Notes under the pieces: model-generated
What the model saw: the letters and a program-made list of their open reading frames with translations, nothing else
Databases searched by the model: none
Told to the model about the DNA's origin: nothing
In this document: positions 42,261 through 50,693 of the stretch, in pieces
How the letters are laid out: each line of letters begins with the position of its first letter
Position numbering within the stretch: the stretch's first letter is position 1
Program-made: the position numbers and the translations under genes
Assembly: GCF_038397745.1 (NCBI RefSeq)
Contig: NZ_CP151636.1
Coordinates: forward strand, 434,001-498,000
Length of the DNA: 64,000 bases
Reading direction: 5' to 3'
DNA from: Microbacterium sp. LWH11-1.2
Lineage (GTDB): Bacteria; Actinomycetota; Actinomycetes; Actinomycetales; Microbacteriaceae

Positions 42261-43424
42261 TTACCGCTTCCCCGCGATCTGCCGCCCGACGATCTCGCGC
42301 ATGATCTCGTTCGTGCCGCCGTAGATGCGGTGCACGCGGGCGTCGAGGAAGGCGCGGGCGATCGGGTACTCCGTGATGTAGCCGTAGCCGCCGTGCAGCT
42401 GCACACCGGTGTCGAGGACCTCCCACTCGCGCTCGGTCGCCCAGAACTTGACCTTCGCGGCCTCTTCGGCCGAGAGCTTGCCCTTCGAGTAGGCGAGCAG
42501 CGCGCGGTCGACGTAGGCCCAGAGCGCGTCGACCGTGGTCGCCATGTCGGCGATCTTGAAGCGGGTGTTCTGGAAGTCGATGATCCGCTCTCCGAAGGCC
42601 TCGCGGTCCTTGGTGTAGGCGACCGTCCAGTCGAGCGCGGCCTGCGCCGCTGCGGCTCCGGCGACGCCGATCGACAGACGCTCGAGCGGCAGGTTCATCA
42701 TGAGCTGCACGAAGCCCTTGCCCTCGACGCCGCCGATGAGGTTCTCCTCAGGCACGAACACGTCGGTGAACGAGAGCTCCGCGGTGTCGTGACCCTGGAA
42801 GCCCATCTTGTGCAGCTTCTTGCCGTGCTCGAAGCCCTCCATGCCGTCCTCGAGCAGCACGAGGCTGAACGCGTCGGGACGGTTGCCCTCGCCGGTCTTC
42901 ACGAACGTGACGACGAGGTCGGCGGTGGCGCCGGAGGAGATGAACGTCTTCGCGCCGTTGACGATGTAGCCGCCGTCGACCTTCTTCGCGGTGGTCTTGA
43001 TGCCGCGCAGGTCGGATCCGGCGCCGGGCTCGGTCATGGCGAGAGCGCCGACGACCTCACCGGTGGCCATGCGGGGCAGCCACTTCTCCTTCTGCTCCTG
43101 CGTGCCCATGTGCACGAGGTACGGCACGGCCAGGTCGTCCTGGATGCCGAACGCGCCGGCGAGCGAACCCGCCCCGGCCGCGATGACCTCTTCGTTCACG
43201 ACAGCCCGGAAACGGTAGTCCTGCAGCATCCCTGCGCCGCCGAACTCCTCGGGAACCGACAGGCCGATGATCCCGGCCTCACCCGCCGCCAGCATCGTGG
43301 CCCGGTCGACCTCGCCGTCGGCGTCCCACTTCTCGATCGTCGCGTTGGTGACGTAGCGCTTGACGAAATCCTTGACGAGGTCGCGGAATGCCTCGTGATC
43401 CTCTTCGTAGATGTCGCGTTCCAT
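42261..43424 (-). CDS. Acyl-CoA dehydrogenase
   Basis: 387 aa, the normal length. Signatures: ALAMTEPGAGSDLRGIKTTA, DTAELSFTDVFVPEENL, and HGGYGYITEYPIARAFLDAR. The likely catalytic base is Glu248 in LPLERL, as in long-chain and isovaleryl-CoA dehydrogenases. The C-terminal YGGTNEIMREIVG lacks the Glu used by medium-chain enzymes. It oxidises an acyl-CoA to the enoyl-CoA using FAD. CAGGAGG lies directly before the ATG. It is monocistronic, with no electron-transfer flavoprotein genes nearby. Confidence 0.94.
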   Translation of the reverse strand: MERDIYEEDHEAFRDLVKDFVKRYVTNATIEKWDADGEVDRATMLAAGEAGIIGLSVPEEFGGAGMLQDYRFRAVVNEEVIAAGAGSLAGAFGIQDDLAVPYLVHMGTQEQKEKWLPRMATGEVVGALAMTEPGAGSDLRGIKTTAKKVDGGYIVNGAKTFISSGATADLVVTFVKTGEGNRPDAFSLVLLEDGMEGFEHGKKLHKMGFQGHDTAELSFTDVFVPEENLIGGVEGKGFVQLMMNLPLERLSIGVAGAAAAQAALDWTVAYTKDREAFGERIIDFQNTRFKIADMATTVDALWAYVDRALLAYSKGKLSAEEAAKVKFWATEREWEVLDTGVQLHGGYGYITEYPIARAFLDARVHRIYGGTNEIMREIVGRQIAGKR

Positions 43425-43509
43425 GCGATCCTCCTGAACGTGTCGTGCCTCATTGCTCCGGCGATTCTATGTCCGGATGCCGACGCGCGCAGCAGGTCAT
43501 TGTGAGAAT

Positions 43510-43553
43510 GCATCCCACAGATGGTGGCACTGGGTACCGCACTTGTGGGATGC
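43510..43553. terminator. Hairpin between the acyl-CoA dehydrogenase and VanY genes
   Basis: GCATCCCACA and TGTGGGATGC form a perfect 10-bp stem with a 24-base loop, 25 bases after the VanY-type gene's stop. It may end that transcript on the minus strand. Confidence 0.45.
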
Positions 43554-43577
43554 CGCAAAGTCGGCCGTCCCGCCGGT

Positions 43578-44519
43578 TCAGTAGAGGTAGTCGGGCGCCG
43601 CCGGCAGCCCGAAGAACTCCTCGAGCGTGTGGTATCCGCCCGCGTGATAGGCGGCTGCGAGGTCGACGCCGACATAGCGGAGGTGCCACGGCTCCGGCGT
43701 GTACCCGGTCACCGGAGTGCCCACGCCCTCATAGCGGACGATGAACCCGTACTCCCACGCGTGCGCCGCCACCCAGTCGCTCTGCGCCGTCGCGCCGAAG
43801 TCGTCGAGCCCTCCGCACCCCCCGCCGCACGCGACCACATCGAGTGCGAGCCCCGTCTGGTGCTCGCTGTGCCCGGGTCTCGCCGATCCGGCATCCGCCC
43901 CCTCCTGGCCCTCGGCGCGGACGTGCGCATCGTACGTCGACACCTGCAGTCCGTAGGAGCGGTAGCCGTTGTTCGCTCCGATGACTCCGACGCCGGCCGC
44001 CGAGGCCGCCTCCGCCATCTGACCGACCGCGACCGCGACATCCGACCGCACCAGCCCGGAGAGCGTCGTCATCTGCAGCGGCACCGAGTCCAGCCCCGCG
44101 GGTTCGAACTCGACCGGATCCAGCGGTCGCGTCTTGTTGACGACCACCCAGAGGCGCGACGGATCGCTGAGAGAGATGCACGGCGCGTTCCCGGCGACGA
44201 CCGCGGCACGGAAGTTCGCGCCTCCGCCGAAACCGGCGATGGTCGCCGCGTCGTCGCCGCTCGCGAGAGACTCCAGCACCGAGGGCTCGGCGCACGGATC
44301 GGCCGCGACGGTCGCCCCGACCTTCACCGTCGGCACCTGCACCACCGCGACCGGCTCCGGCATCGACGAGGGCTCGACCGTCGTGTCCATCGGTGCGGAC
44401 GCGATCGAGAACAGCATCCCGATCGCCGTCACGGCGACACCGATGGGCAGAGCGGGACCGCGGATCGGGGAGCGCGGAGCCGCGTGCTGGGCGTGCGGCG
44501 AGGAGAGCATCGCATCCAT
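43578..44519 (-). CDS. D-alanyl-D-alanine carboxypeptidase, VanY/M15 type
   Basis: 313 aa from ATG 44519. One N-terminal membrane helix (PALPIGVAVTAIGMLFSIAS) anchors an extracytoplasmic M15 peptidase with zinc ligands in GHSEHQTGLALD and EPWHLRYVG, and the core ANNGYRSYGLQVSTYD. It trims peptidoglycan stem peptides. The frame is open up to ATG 44579, but that codon overlaps TATGAT, a perfect -10 box on the minus strand, so translation from further down is more likely. The exact start remains uncertain. Confidence 0.88.
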   Translation of the reverse strand: MDAMLSSPHAQHAAPRSPIRGPALPIGVAVTAIGMLFSIASAPMDTTVEPSSMPEPVAVVQVPTVKVGATVAADPCAEPSVLESLASGDDAATIAGFGGGANFRAAVVAGNAPCISLSDPSRLWVVVNKTRPLDPVEFEPAGLDSVPLQMTTLSGLVRSDVAVAVGQMAEAASAAGVGVIGANNGYRSYGLQVSTYDAHVRAEGQEGADAGSARPGHSEHQTGLALDVVACGGGCGGLDDFGATAQSDWVAAHAWEYGFIVRYEGVGTPVTGYTPEPWHLRYVGVDLAAAYHAGGYHTLEEFFGLPAAPDYLY

Positions 44520-44588
44520 TGTCCCCCGTCCGGACCGTCGCGCGAGCACGGGTTGCGGGAGCCATTGGTAATTCATCATACGTCTGGG

Positions 44589-44594
44589 TACGCT
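44589..44594 (+). promoter_or_regulatory. Leaderless-type -10 box of the aldo/keto reductase gene
   Basis: TACGCT six bases before GTG 44601. No ribosome site is present before that codon. Confidence 0.45.
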
Positions 44595-44600
44595 GGCATC

Positions 44601-45608
44601 GTGCGAGAAGAAGAGCCATCAGAGCGGATGCCGACGGTGCGGCTGCGTACCGGAACCCCCCTCACCCGCTTCGGTCTGGGTGGCGCCCAACTGGGGAACC
44701 TCGGCCGCGTCACGACCGACGAGCAGGCGCGCTCCGCCGTCGACACGGCCTGGGAAGGCGGCTCGCGGCTGTTCGACACCGCCCCGCACTACGGGCTCGG
44801 CTACTCGGAACGCCGTCTGGGCGAGCTGCTCGCCGAGCATCCGCGCGACGAGTACGTGCTGTCGACCAAAGCCGGGCGCACACTGGTGCCGCAGGACCAT
44901 GCCGAAGGACAGCTCGACGACGGGGGCTTCGCGGTACCCGCCGCCTACCGCCGCGCGTTCGACTTCTCGCGCGACGCGATCCTCCGCGGCGTCGAGTCCA
45001 GCCTGGAGCGGCTCGGCGTCGACCGCCTCGACATCGTCTACCTGCACGACCCCGACGACCACTGGGCTGTGGCTTCGACGGAGGGCATCGGCGCGCTGAT
45101 CGAGCTGCGCGACCAGGGCGTCGTCCGATCGGTCGGCGTCGGCATGAACCAGTCCGCCCTGCCTGCCCGCTTCGTGCGCGAGACCGACATCGACGTCGTC
45201 ATGCTCGCCGGACGCTACACGCTGCTCGAGCAGCCCGCGCTCGCCGACCTCCTACCCGCCGCGCTCGCGCACGGAGTCGGCATCGTGAACGTCGGCATCT
45301 ACAACTCCGGACTGCTCGCGCGGCCACGCGTCGCCCCGGATGCGACCTACGACTACATCCCGGCTCCGCCCGCGCTCATCGCCCGAGCCAACGCGATCGC
45401 CGACGTCTGCGAGGAGTTCGGCACGGACCTGCCGACCGCGGCCATGCAGTTCAGCCTGCGGCATCCGGCCGTCTCGTCGGTGGTGCTCGGATGCCGCGAC
45501 GGACGCCAGGTCGCCGAGGGGATCGAGCGTCTCGAGGTCGACGTCGACGGCGCGCTCTGGGACGCTCTCATCGCGCGCGGGCTGCTGCCGGAGGGCGTCT
45601 TCGGCTGA
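44601..45608 (+). CDS. Aldo/keto reductase, aldose dehydrogenase type
   Basis: 335 aa from GTG 44601; an alternative ATG lies at 44629. AKR features: LFDTAPHYGLGYSERRLG (catalytic Asp and Tyr), LSTKAGRTL (Lys) and VYLHDPDDH (His), then the cofactor-binding end SVVLGCRDGRQVAEGI. The sequence is of the D-threo-aldose/L-fucose 1-dehydrogenase group, which oxidises an aldose to its lactone. It stands next to the sugar-acid catabolic cluster but is convergent with it, so a link is possible and not shown. Confidence 0.9.
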   Translation: MREEEPSERMPTVRLRTGTPLTRFGLGGAQLGNLGRVTTDEQARSAVDTAWEGGSRLFDTAPHYGLGYSERRLGELLAEHPRDEYVLSTKAGRTLVPQDHAEGQLDDGGFAVPAAYRRAFDFSRDAILRGVESSLERLGVDRLDIVYLHDPDDHWAVASTEGIGALIELRDQGVVRSVGVGMNQSALPARFVRETDIDVVMLAGRYTLLEQPALADLLPAALAHGVGIVNVGIYNSGLLARPRVAPDATYDYIPAPPALIARANAIADVCEEFGTDLPTAAMQFSLRHPAVSSVVLGCRDGRQVAEGIERLEVDVDGALWDALIARGLLPEGVFG

Positions 45609-45654
45609 GCTCGCGCGCTACGCCCGCCTACCCGCCCGCACGTCCGCACGACAT

Positions 45655-45721
45655 GAAGGAGATCTCTTGACATGAAGGAGGCCTGGCGGCATTCACTCCT
45701 TCATATCGAGAGATCTCCTTC
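45655..45721. terminator. Large two-part hairpin between convergent genes
   Basis: An outer 13-bp stem GAAGGAGATCTCT / AGAGATCTCCTTC and an inner 9-bp stem ATGAAGGAG / CTCCTTCAT are perfect, joined by a small symmetric bulge, with a 15-base loop. It lies between the aldo/keto reductase and the semialdehyde dehydrogenase, which converge here, so it could terminate both transcripts. Confidence 0.6.
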
Positions 45722-45742
45722 GTTGCGCGAGGTCGCGCCTGG

Positions 45743-45765
45743 CCCTTCGACAAGCTCAGGGACCC
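45743..45765. repeat. 23-bp dispersed repeat, intergenic copy
   Basis: Contains CTTCGACAAGCTCAGGGACC exactly, identical to the copy at 22924. It is followed by degenerate fragments of the same family up to 45865. Confidence 0.85.
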
Positions 45766-45798
45766 AACGACCGCAGCTTCAGGGATCCAGCGACCGTG

Positions 45799-45842
45799 GG
45801 GTCGCTGAGCCAGCACCCGCGGGTCGCTGAGCCAGCACCCGT
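45799..45842. repeat. 22-bp tandem repeat between convergent genes
   Basis: Two adjacent copies of GGTCGCTGAGCCAGCACCCG (with flanking G and C/T), followed at 45843 by a third, diverged copy ending in GTCGAAGCG. It is related to the 23-bp dispersed repeat. The 257-base gap 45609-45865 is thus almost entirely repeats. Confidence 0.75.
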
Positions 45843-45865
45843 GGGTCGCCGAGCCAGTCGAAGCG

Positions 45866-47380
45866 TCAGGAACCCGCGAGCCGCAGCACCCCGTCGACCC
45901 GGCGCGGCACGTCGACCGGGCCATCGCGGAGCTCGTCCGGGAGGACATCCACCGGAGCATCCTGCCACGCGAGCGGACGCAGGAACCGTCGGATCGCCGT
46001 GACGCCGACCGAGGTGTGCTGCGTGTTGGTCGCCGGCCAGGGACCGCCGTGGTTCATGCCCCACGACACGCGCACGCCGGTCGGGTAGCCGTCGTAGACG
46101 ATGCGGCCGACCAGGTCGCGGGCGGCATCCGTCAGCTCTCCGCGCACGGCGCTCTCATCCGACGCCGAGTGGATCGTCGCGGTGAGCGAGTGCGGCACGG
46201 CCTGGAGCGCGTCGCGCACCTCCGACACCGTCGAGTACCGCATCACGACCACGAGCGGCCCGAACGCCTCTTCCGCCACTGCGGGAGTGACATCCTTCGC
46301 ATCGATCTCCAGCACGGCCGGCGTCAGCGAGAACCCGTCCTCACCCGCTCGGGGGGCGACGAGGCTGCGCGCTCCGCCCTCTGCGATCAGGCGCGTGCGG
46401 ATCTCGTCGAACGCCCCGTGGATGCGGGAGTTCAGCAGGGTCTGCGCCGCAGCATCCGTCGCCCGGGCGACCACGTCGGCGACGAGTGCGTCGCCCGCCG
46501 CGCCCACGGGCACGAACGCGACACCCGGCTTCGTGCAGAGCTGCCCCGCCGAACCCGTCACCGAGGTGAAGAGTCCCTCTCCGATCGCGGCGGTGCGCTC
46601 CGCCGCCGCACCCGGCGTGATCACGAGCGGGTTGAGGCTCGACAGCTCGCCGTAGAACGGGATGGGCGTCTCGCGCTCGTCGATGATGCTCTGCAGGATC
46701 TTTCCGGTCGAGAGCGAACCGGTGAAGCCGACCGCCGTGATGCGCGGGTCGGCGACGAGCTGCGATCCGGCCTGCTGGCCGTAGACGATCCCCAGCGTGC
46801 CCGCGGGCGCACCGTAGGCGGATGCCGTCCGCGACAGCGAGTCGAACGAACGCTGCGAGGTGACCAGGTGCGAGCTGTGCGCCTTGATCACGACGGGGCA
46901 GCCCGCGGCGAGCGCCGACGCGGTGTCGCCGCCGACCACCGAGAACGCGAACGGGAAGTTGCTGGCGCCGAACACCGCCACGGGGCCGATGGGCACGAGC
47001 ATCCGCCGCACATCGGGACCGGGCCCGAGCGGGGTGTCCCCCGCGTGATCGATCACGGCTTCGAGGTAGCCGCCCTCGTCGACGGCATCCGCGAACAGCC
47101 GGAACTGGAACGCGCTGCGCGACAGCTCGCCGTTCAGCCGCGCCTCGGGCAGCCCGGTCTCGGCCAGCGCCGCTCCCACGAGCGAGGCGCGGTCGGCCTC
47201 GAGCCCGTCGGCGAGCGCCCGGAGCAGCCCCGCCCGCCACGCGCGCGGCCGGGACCGCAGCTCCGTGAACGCGGATGCCGCCGCCTGGGCGAGAGCCGCG
47301 ACGCCCGCGGCATCTGTGGGCTCGATGTCGGTGGCCGACGTGGCCCCGGTGCGGGGATCGGTCGTGGTGAGGGTGGTCAT
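45866..47380 (-). CDS. Aldehyde dehydrogenase, alpha-ketoglutaric semialdehyde type
   Basis: 504 aa. It has the catalytic Cys282 (GQLCTKPG), Glu in YGELSSLNPLVIT, and the cofactor region VFGASNFPFAFSVVGGDT. This type oxidises 2,5-dioxopentanoate to 2-oxoglutarate with NADP, the last step of the Weimberg route for sugar acids. It directly follows a XylX-like dehydratase that would make its substrate; the two genes overlap (ATGA). GGAAGGACG precedes the ATG. It is the last gene of the catabolic operon. Confidence 0.93.
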   Translation of the reverse strand: MTTLTTTDPRTGATSATDIEPTDAAGVAALAQAAASAFTELRSRPRAWRAGLLRALADGLEADRASLVGAALAETGLPEARLNGELSRSAFQFRLFADAVDEGGYLEAVIDHAGDTPLGPGPDVRRMLVPIGPVAVFGASNFPFAFSVVGGDTASALAAGCPVVIKAHSSHLVTSQRSFDSLSRTASAYGAPAGTLGIVYGQQAGSQLVADPRITAVGFTGSLSTGKILQSIIDERETPIPFYGELSSLNPLVITPGAAAERTAAIGEGLFTSVTGSAGQLCTKPGVAFVPVGAAGDALVADVVARATDAAAQTLLNSRIHGAFDEIRTRLIAEGGARSLVAPRAGEDGFSLTPAVLEIDAKDVTPAVAEEAFGPLVVVMRYSTVSEVRDALQAVPHSLTATIHSASDESAVRGELTDAARDLVGRIVYDGYPTGVRVSWGMNHGGPWPATNTQHTSVGVTAIRRFLRPLAWQDAPVDVLPDELRDGPVDVPRRVDGVLRLAGS

Positions 47381-48567
47381 GCACTCGTCCTTCCGAGCAG
47401 GCCCCGCTGCGCGAGGTTGGCCATGAGGGCGCCGATGCCGAAGCTCCACGGCGCGAGTTCTTCGCTGTGCTGCACGCGGTTCACCAGGGCACCGAGGCGC
47501 GGGGAGGCGATGCGCACGACGTCGCCGACATGGTGCGTGAAGCCGTGGCCCGGCTCGTCGCGGTCGTCTGTGGGGGCGAACATCGTTCCCAAGTACAGCA
47601 CGAAGCCATCGGGGTAGGCGTGGTGCGCGCCACTGGCCTGCCGCGCGAGATCGGCGGGGTCGCGGCTGATCTGCGCCATGTGCGACGACGCCTCCATGCG
47701 GAAGCCGTCGTCGCCGTCGACCGAGAGGGTGACGGTCTCGGAGCGCACGTCGTCGAGCCCGAAGCGGTCGTCGAACAGCCGGATGAAGGGACCGACGGAT
47801 GCCGATGCGTTGTTGTCCTTCGCCCGCCCGAGCAGCAGGGCGGAGCGCCCCTCGATGTCGCGGAGGTTGACGTCGTTGCCGAGGGTCGCGCCGACGATGG
47901 CCCCGTTCGACGCGACCACGAGCACGACCTCGGGCTCGGGGTTGTTCCACTTCGATTCGGCGAGCACGCCGACGTCGGAGCCCGCGCCGACCGTGGCGAG
48001 CACCGGGGCCTTGGTGAAGATCTCGGCATCCGGTCCGATGCCGACCTCGAGGTACTGGCTCCACAGGCCTGCGGCGATGAGCACCTGCTTGAGGCGCGCG
48101 GCCTCGGGCGACCCCGGCACGAGGTCGCGGATGTCGCCGCCCAGCGCGTCGAGGATCGTGGCGCGGATGCCGTCGGCCGACTCGGCCTCGCCACGGGCGC
48201 GCTCCTCGATGATGCGCTCGAGCATCGACACGGGGAACGTGACCCCGGATGCCTTGACGACCTGCAGGTCGATCGGCGACAGCAGCCACGGAAGCGCGTC
48301 GTCGCGGGCATCCGGTGCGGTGTTCGCCCAGACCTCGTCGAACGATCCGATGACGGGACCGTCGGCGGCGCGCACGGCGGATGCCGGGTCGGCCGTCTCG
48401 GTCAGCGAGGCCATGGTCGGGAACGTCGCCGACAGGTCATGCAGTCGGCCGTCGCGGAGCACGACCACGGTCGGGCCCTCGGGCAGCTGGACGCGTCCGA
48501 CGAGCAGCGCGTCCGCGGCATCCGCCGGCAGCACGTCTGCGGCATTCCCGGTCCAGTTCTCGGTCAT
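47377..48567 (-). CDS. FAH-family 2-keto-3-deoxy sugar acid dehydratase (XylX-like)
   Basis: 396 aa. The fumarylacetoacetate hydrolase fold is recognisable from ESKWNNPEPEVVLVV, GATLGNDVNLRDIEGRSALL and AKDNNASASVGPFIRLFD, the pattern of XylX-type 2-keto-3-deoxy-pentonate dehydratases. It would convert a 2-keto-3-deoxy sugar acid to alpha-ketoglutaric semialdehyde, which the next enzyme oxidises. GAGGATCAG precedes the ATG. A 168-base gap holding an 86-bp palindrome separates it from the upstream enoyl-CoA hydratase, so it may form a sub-operon. Confidence 0.9.
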   Translation of the reverse strand: MTENWTGNAADVLPADAADALLVGRVQLPEGPTVVVLRDGRLHDLSATFPTMASLTETADPASAVRAADGPVIGSFDEVWANTAPDARDDALPWLLSPIDLQVVKASGVTFPVSMLERIIEERARGEAESADGIRATILDALGGDIRDLVPGSPEAARLKQVLIAAGLWSQYLEVGIGPDAEIFTKAPVLATVGAGSDVGVLAESKWNNPEPEVVLVVASNGAIVGATLGNDVNLRDIEGRSALLLGRAKDNNASASVGPFIRLFDDRFGLDDVRSETVTLSVDGDDGFRMEASSHMAQISRDPADLARQASGAHHAYPDGFVLYLGTMFAPTDDRDEPGHGFTHHVGDVVRIASPRLGALVNRVQHSEELAPWSFGIGALMANLAQRGLLGRTSA

Positions 48568-48614
48568 CTGATCCTCGTCTCCCACATTCGGGCGGTCGGT
48601 GTTCGCGGGTCGGT

Positions 48615-48700
48615 GTTCACAATTCAGCAAGAATCTGCGCGAAGGAGCGGTTTCGGCCGCGGTTCGCCCGAACGGGCCGAGGTTTGGCTGAATTGTGACC
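48615..48700. repeat. 86-bp palindromic element, copy 1
   Basis: The ends TCACAATTCAGC and GCTGAATTGTGA pair over 12 bases; the inside contains GC-rich complementary segments (GTTC-GCCC-GAAC). It has the same length and same termini as the element at 63298-63383. It sits 35 bases after the enoyl-CoA hydratase stop and before the XylX-like gene. It may be a terminator, an RNA element or a small mobile repeat. Confidence 0.75.
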
Positions 48701-48735
48701 GGGGGTTCCCGCAGCCGCGCCTCGACAGATGCGCA

Positions 48736-49506
48736 TCAGCGCCGCCGGAAGACGCCGGGGCGCTTCTCTGCGAACGCCGCGCGGCCCTCGGCGGCATCCT
48801 CGGTCGCGAACGTGATGCCCTGCATCTCGCGCTCGTACGCGATGGCCTGGTCCTGCGGCAGGTTGAACGCCGCGCGGAGGTTCGCCTTGGCCGTCTCGGC
48901 GGCGATCGGCGGGCGGGACGCGATCGTCGCCGCGAGTTCCTGCGCGCGCTCGATCAGCGCGTCGGCCGGGACCACCTCGCTGATCAGGCCCCAGGCCAGT
49001 GCGCGCTGCGCGTCGATCGGGTCGCCGGTGAGCAGCATCAGCGCCGCGTTGCTCGCGCCGATCGAGTTCGCGAGCAGCACCGACATCCCGCCGCCGCCGA
49101 TCCAGCCGAGCTTGATCTCGGGCGCGGCGAAGCTCGCGGTGTCGGCGGCGATGCGGATGTCGCAGGTGAGCGACGCCTCGAGCCCTCCGCCGAACGCGTA
49201 TCCGTTGACGGCCGCGATCACGGGCTTGCGGAGCTCCCTCAGGGCATCGCAGTAGTCGCGCCTGTTGCGGAAGTCCCACGGCGTCTCGTACTGGTCGAGC
49301 GTCGAGATGTCGCTGCCCGCGCTGAACGCACGGCCGGTTCCGGTGTAGACGACGGCTCGCACCTCCGGGTCGTCGTTCAGGTCGCGGACGATGCGCACGA
49401 GCGCGTCGCTCATCTCCTGCGTGACGGCGTTCAGCTTCTGCGGCCGGTTGAGCCGCACGGTCGCGACGTGCCCCTGATGCTCGACGACGATGAGTTCCTC
49501 GGTCAT
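48736..49506 (-). CDS. Enoyl-CoA hydratase/isomerase family protein
   Basis: 256 aa. Crotonase fold with the oxyanion-hole segments GRAFSAGSDISTLDQ and AAVNGYAFGGGLEASLTCDI. The first catalytic Glu position is in GGGLEASL; the second, usually Glu in GLVNEVV-type loops, lies near ALAWGLISEVVP. It acts on an acyl-CoA, presumably the product of the CoA transferase encoded upstream. AGGAGGTACGACC precedes the ATG. Its start overlaps the stop of the solute-binding-like gene. Confidence 0.93.
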   Translation of the reverse strand: MTEELIVVEHQGHVATVRLNRPQKLNAVTQEMSDALVRIVRDLNDDPEVRAVVYTGTGRAFSAGSDISTLDQYETPWDFRNRRDYCDALRELRKPVIAAVNGYAFGGGLEASLTCDIRIAADTASFAAPEIKLGWIGGGGMSVLLANSIGASNAALMLLTGDPIDAQRALAWGLISEVVPADALIERAQELAATIASRPPIAAETAKANLRAAFNLPQDQAIAYEREMQGITFATEDAAEGRAAFAEKRPGVFRRR

Positions 49507-50693
49507 GGTCGTACCTCCTGGAGGGATGTCGAAGCGCCGGCCCCCTGGGTCGCTGAGCCTGTCGAAGCGCCGGCCCCCTGGGTCGCTGAGCCTGTCGAAG
49601 CGCCGGCGAGCGGAGCGAACCGCTCCTCGAGCTCGCCGAGCGCGCCGTCCGCGGACCGCTCCCCCGCGACGACAGCGCGGACGACGGCGGATGCCGCGGA
49701 CTGGAACGGGATGTACCCCGCGACGCGCGGTCGCACCCACGAGGCCTCGATGGTCGAGAGGGTCTGCGAGTAGAACCCGTGCGCTGCCGCGTCGACCGCG
49801 GCATCCGTCCAGGCTGCCCGCAGGCCCGGCTGTCCGTCGTGCTGCGGGATGAATCCCGTCTGCACCTCGCCGCTCAGCAGGTGCCGCAGATGCGCGAGCA
49901 GCGCGGACGACGGCTCGGACCGCCGGGTGACCGCGATGCCGGTGCCGCCGATCGTCGAGCCGATCCTGCCCGCGAACGCCGGTGCGGGGCCGAACGCGAG
50001 CGTCGGCGAGCTGTGGGTCACGTACCCGTAGACGAGGGGGATGTACCCGATGTCCCCGCGATCGCGCAGACGGTCCAGCAGACCGATCGGATTCAGCAGC
50101 TCCGTGCCCTCCGGCGCGTTGGCGGAGAGCCGGGTGAGCAGGTCGAGGGCGCGCAGCGCGATGTCGTGGTCGAAGAGCGCCGACCCGCGACCCGGATCGT
50201 CGCCGAGCGACACCGCGATCGAGCACAGTGAGAGGAACGCGTGCGGGCCGGCGAGGCTCGTGGCCACGAGGCCGCGCTCGGCCAGCACCAGAGCGTCGTC
50301 CCAGGTCTGCGGCGCGTCGACGACGAGGTCGCGCCGGCGAGCGGACACCTGCGTCGCGGCATCCAGCGGCAATGCCCAGAGTCGCCCGTCCATCCGGTAC
50401 GAGGCGATGCTCGGCCCGACGGCGGCATCCGCCCAGGCACGCAGCTGATCCTCGTCGAAGAGCTCGTCGAGCGGACGGATGCCGTCGCTCGCGAGCGCAT
50501 CGCCGAGATGCGGATGATCGAGCACGAGCAGGTCGTAGTGCCGCGCCAGCTCATCGATCGGCGCGGACTCGAATCCCTCCAGCGACTGCACCTCCCAGCG
50601 CAGGGTGTCGCCGTCGCGGAGATCTCCGGATGCCGCGTCGAGGGCGTTCCGCCCGCGCGGGTGATCCCAGGTGAGGCCGACGTAGTCGGTCAC
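49503..50693 (-). CDS. Cytoplasmic protein with solute-binding-protein fold
   Basis: 396 aa. It resembles periplasmic sugar-binding proteins (DGRLWALPLDAATQV, PQTWDDALVLAERG, SGEVQTGFIPQHDGQPG) but begins MTDYVGLTWDHPRG, with no signal peptide or lipobox. It is therefore expected to stay in the cytoplasm. It is wedged between a CoA transferase and an enoyl-CoA hydratase, with four-base overlaps on both sides, so it probably binds an intermediate or forms a complex with these enzymes. The C-terminus carries an 11-residue repeat (GASTGSATQGA) encoded by 33-bp repeats. It starts with GTG. Confidence 0.85.
   Translation of the reverse strand: MTDYVGLTWDHPRGRNALDAASGDLRDGDTLRWEVQSLEGFESAPIDELARHYDLLVLDHPHLGDALASDGIRPLDELFDEDQLRAWADAAVGPSIASYRMDGRLWALPLDAATQVSARRRDLVVDAPQTWDDALVLAERGLVATSLAGPHAFLSLCSIAVSLGDDPGRGSALFDHDIALRALDLLTRLSANAPEGTELLNPIGLLDRLRDRGDIGYIPLVYGYVTHSSPTLAFGPAPAFAGRIGSTIGGTGIAVTRRSEPSSALLAHLRHLLSGEVQTGFIPQHDGQPGLRAAWTDAAVDAAAHGFYSQTLSTIEASWVRPRVAGYIPFQSAASAVVRAVVAGERSADGALGELEERFAPLAGASTGSATQGAGASTGSATQGAGASTSLQEVRP
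49526..49605. repeat. 33-bp in-frame tandem repeat
   Basis: Unit GTCGAAGCGCCGGCCCCCTG plus GGTCGCTGAGCCT, two full copies and a third partial. It encodes the Ala-Gly-Ser-Thr tail of the solute-binding-like protein in 11-residue steps. Each unit contains the core of the dispersed 23-bp repeat. Confidence 0.85.

Noticed and set aside
44520..44579. N-terminal extension of the VanY-type protein from ATG 44579
   Set aside because: That ATG overlaps a TATGAT promoter box and has no ribosome site; translation from 44519 or slightly later is more likely. The point is not settled.
49503..50693. Substrate-binding component of the ABC importer at 56123
   Set aside because: It lacks a signal peptide, lies in the opposite operon, and the importer already has its own lipoprotein binding protein.
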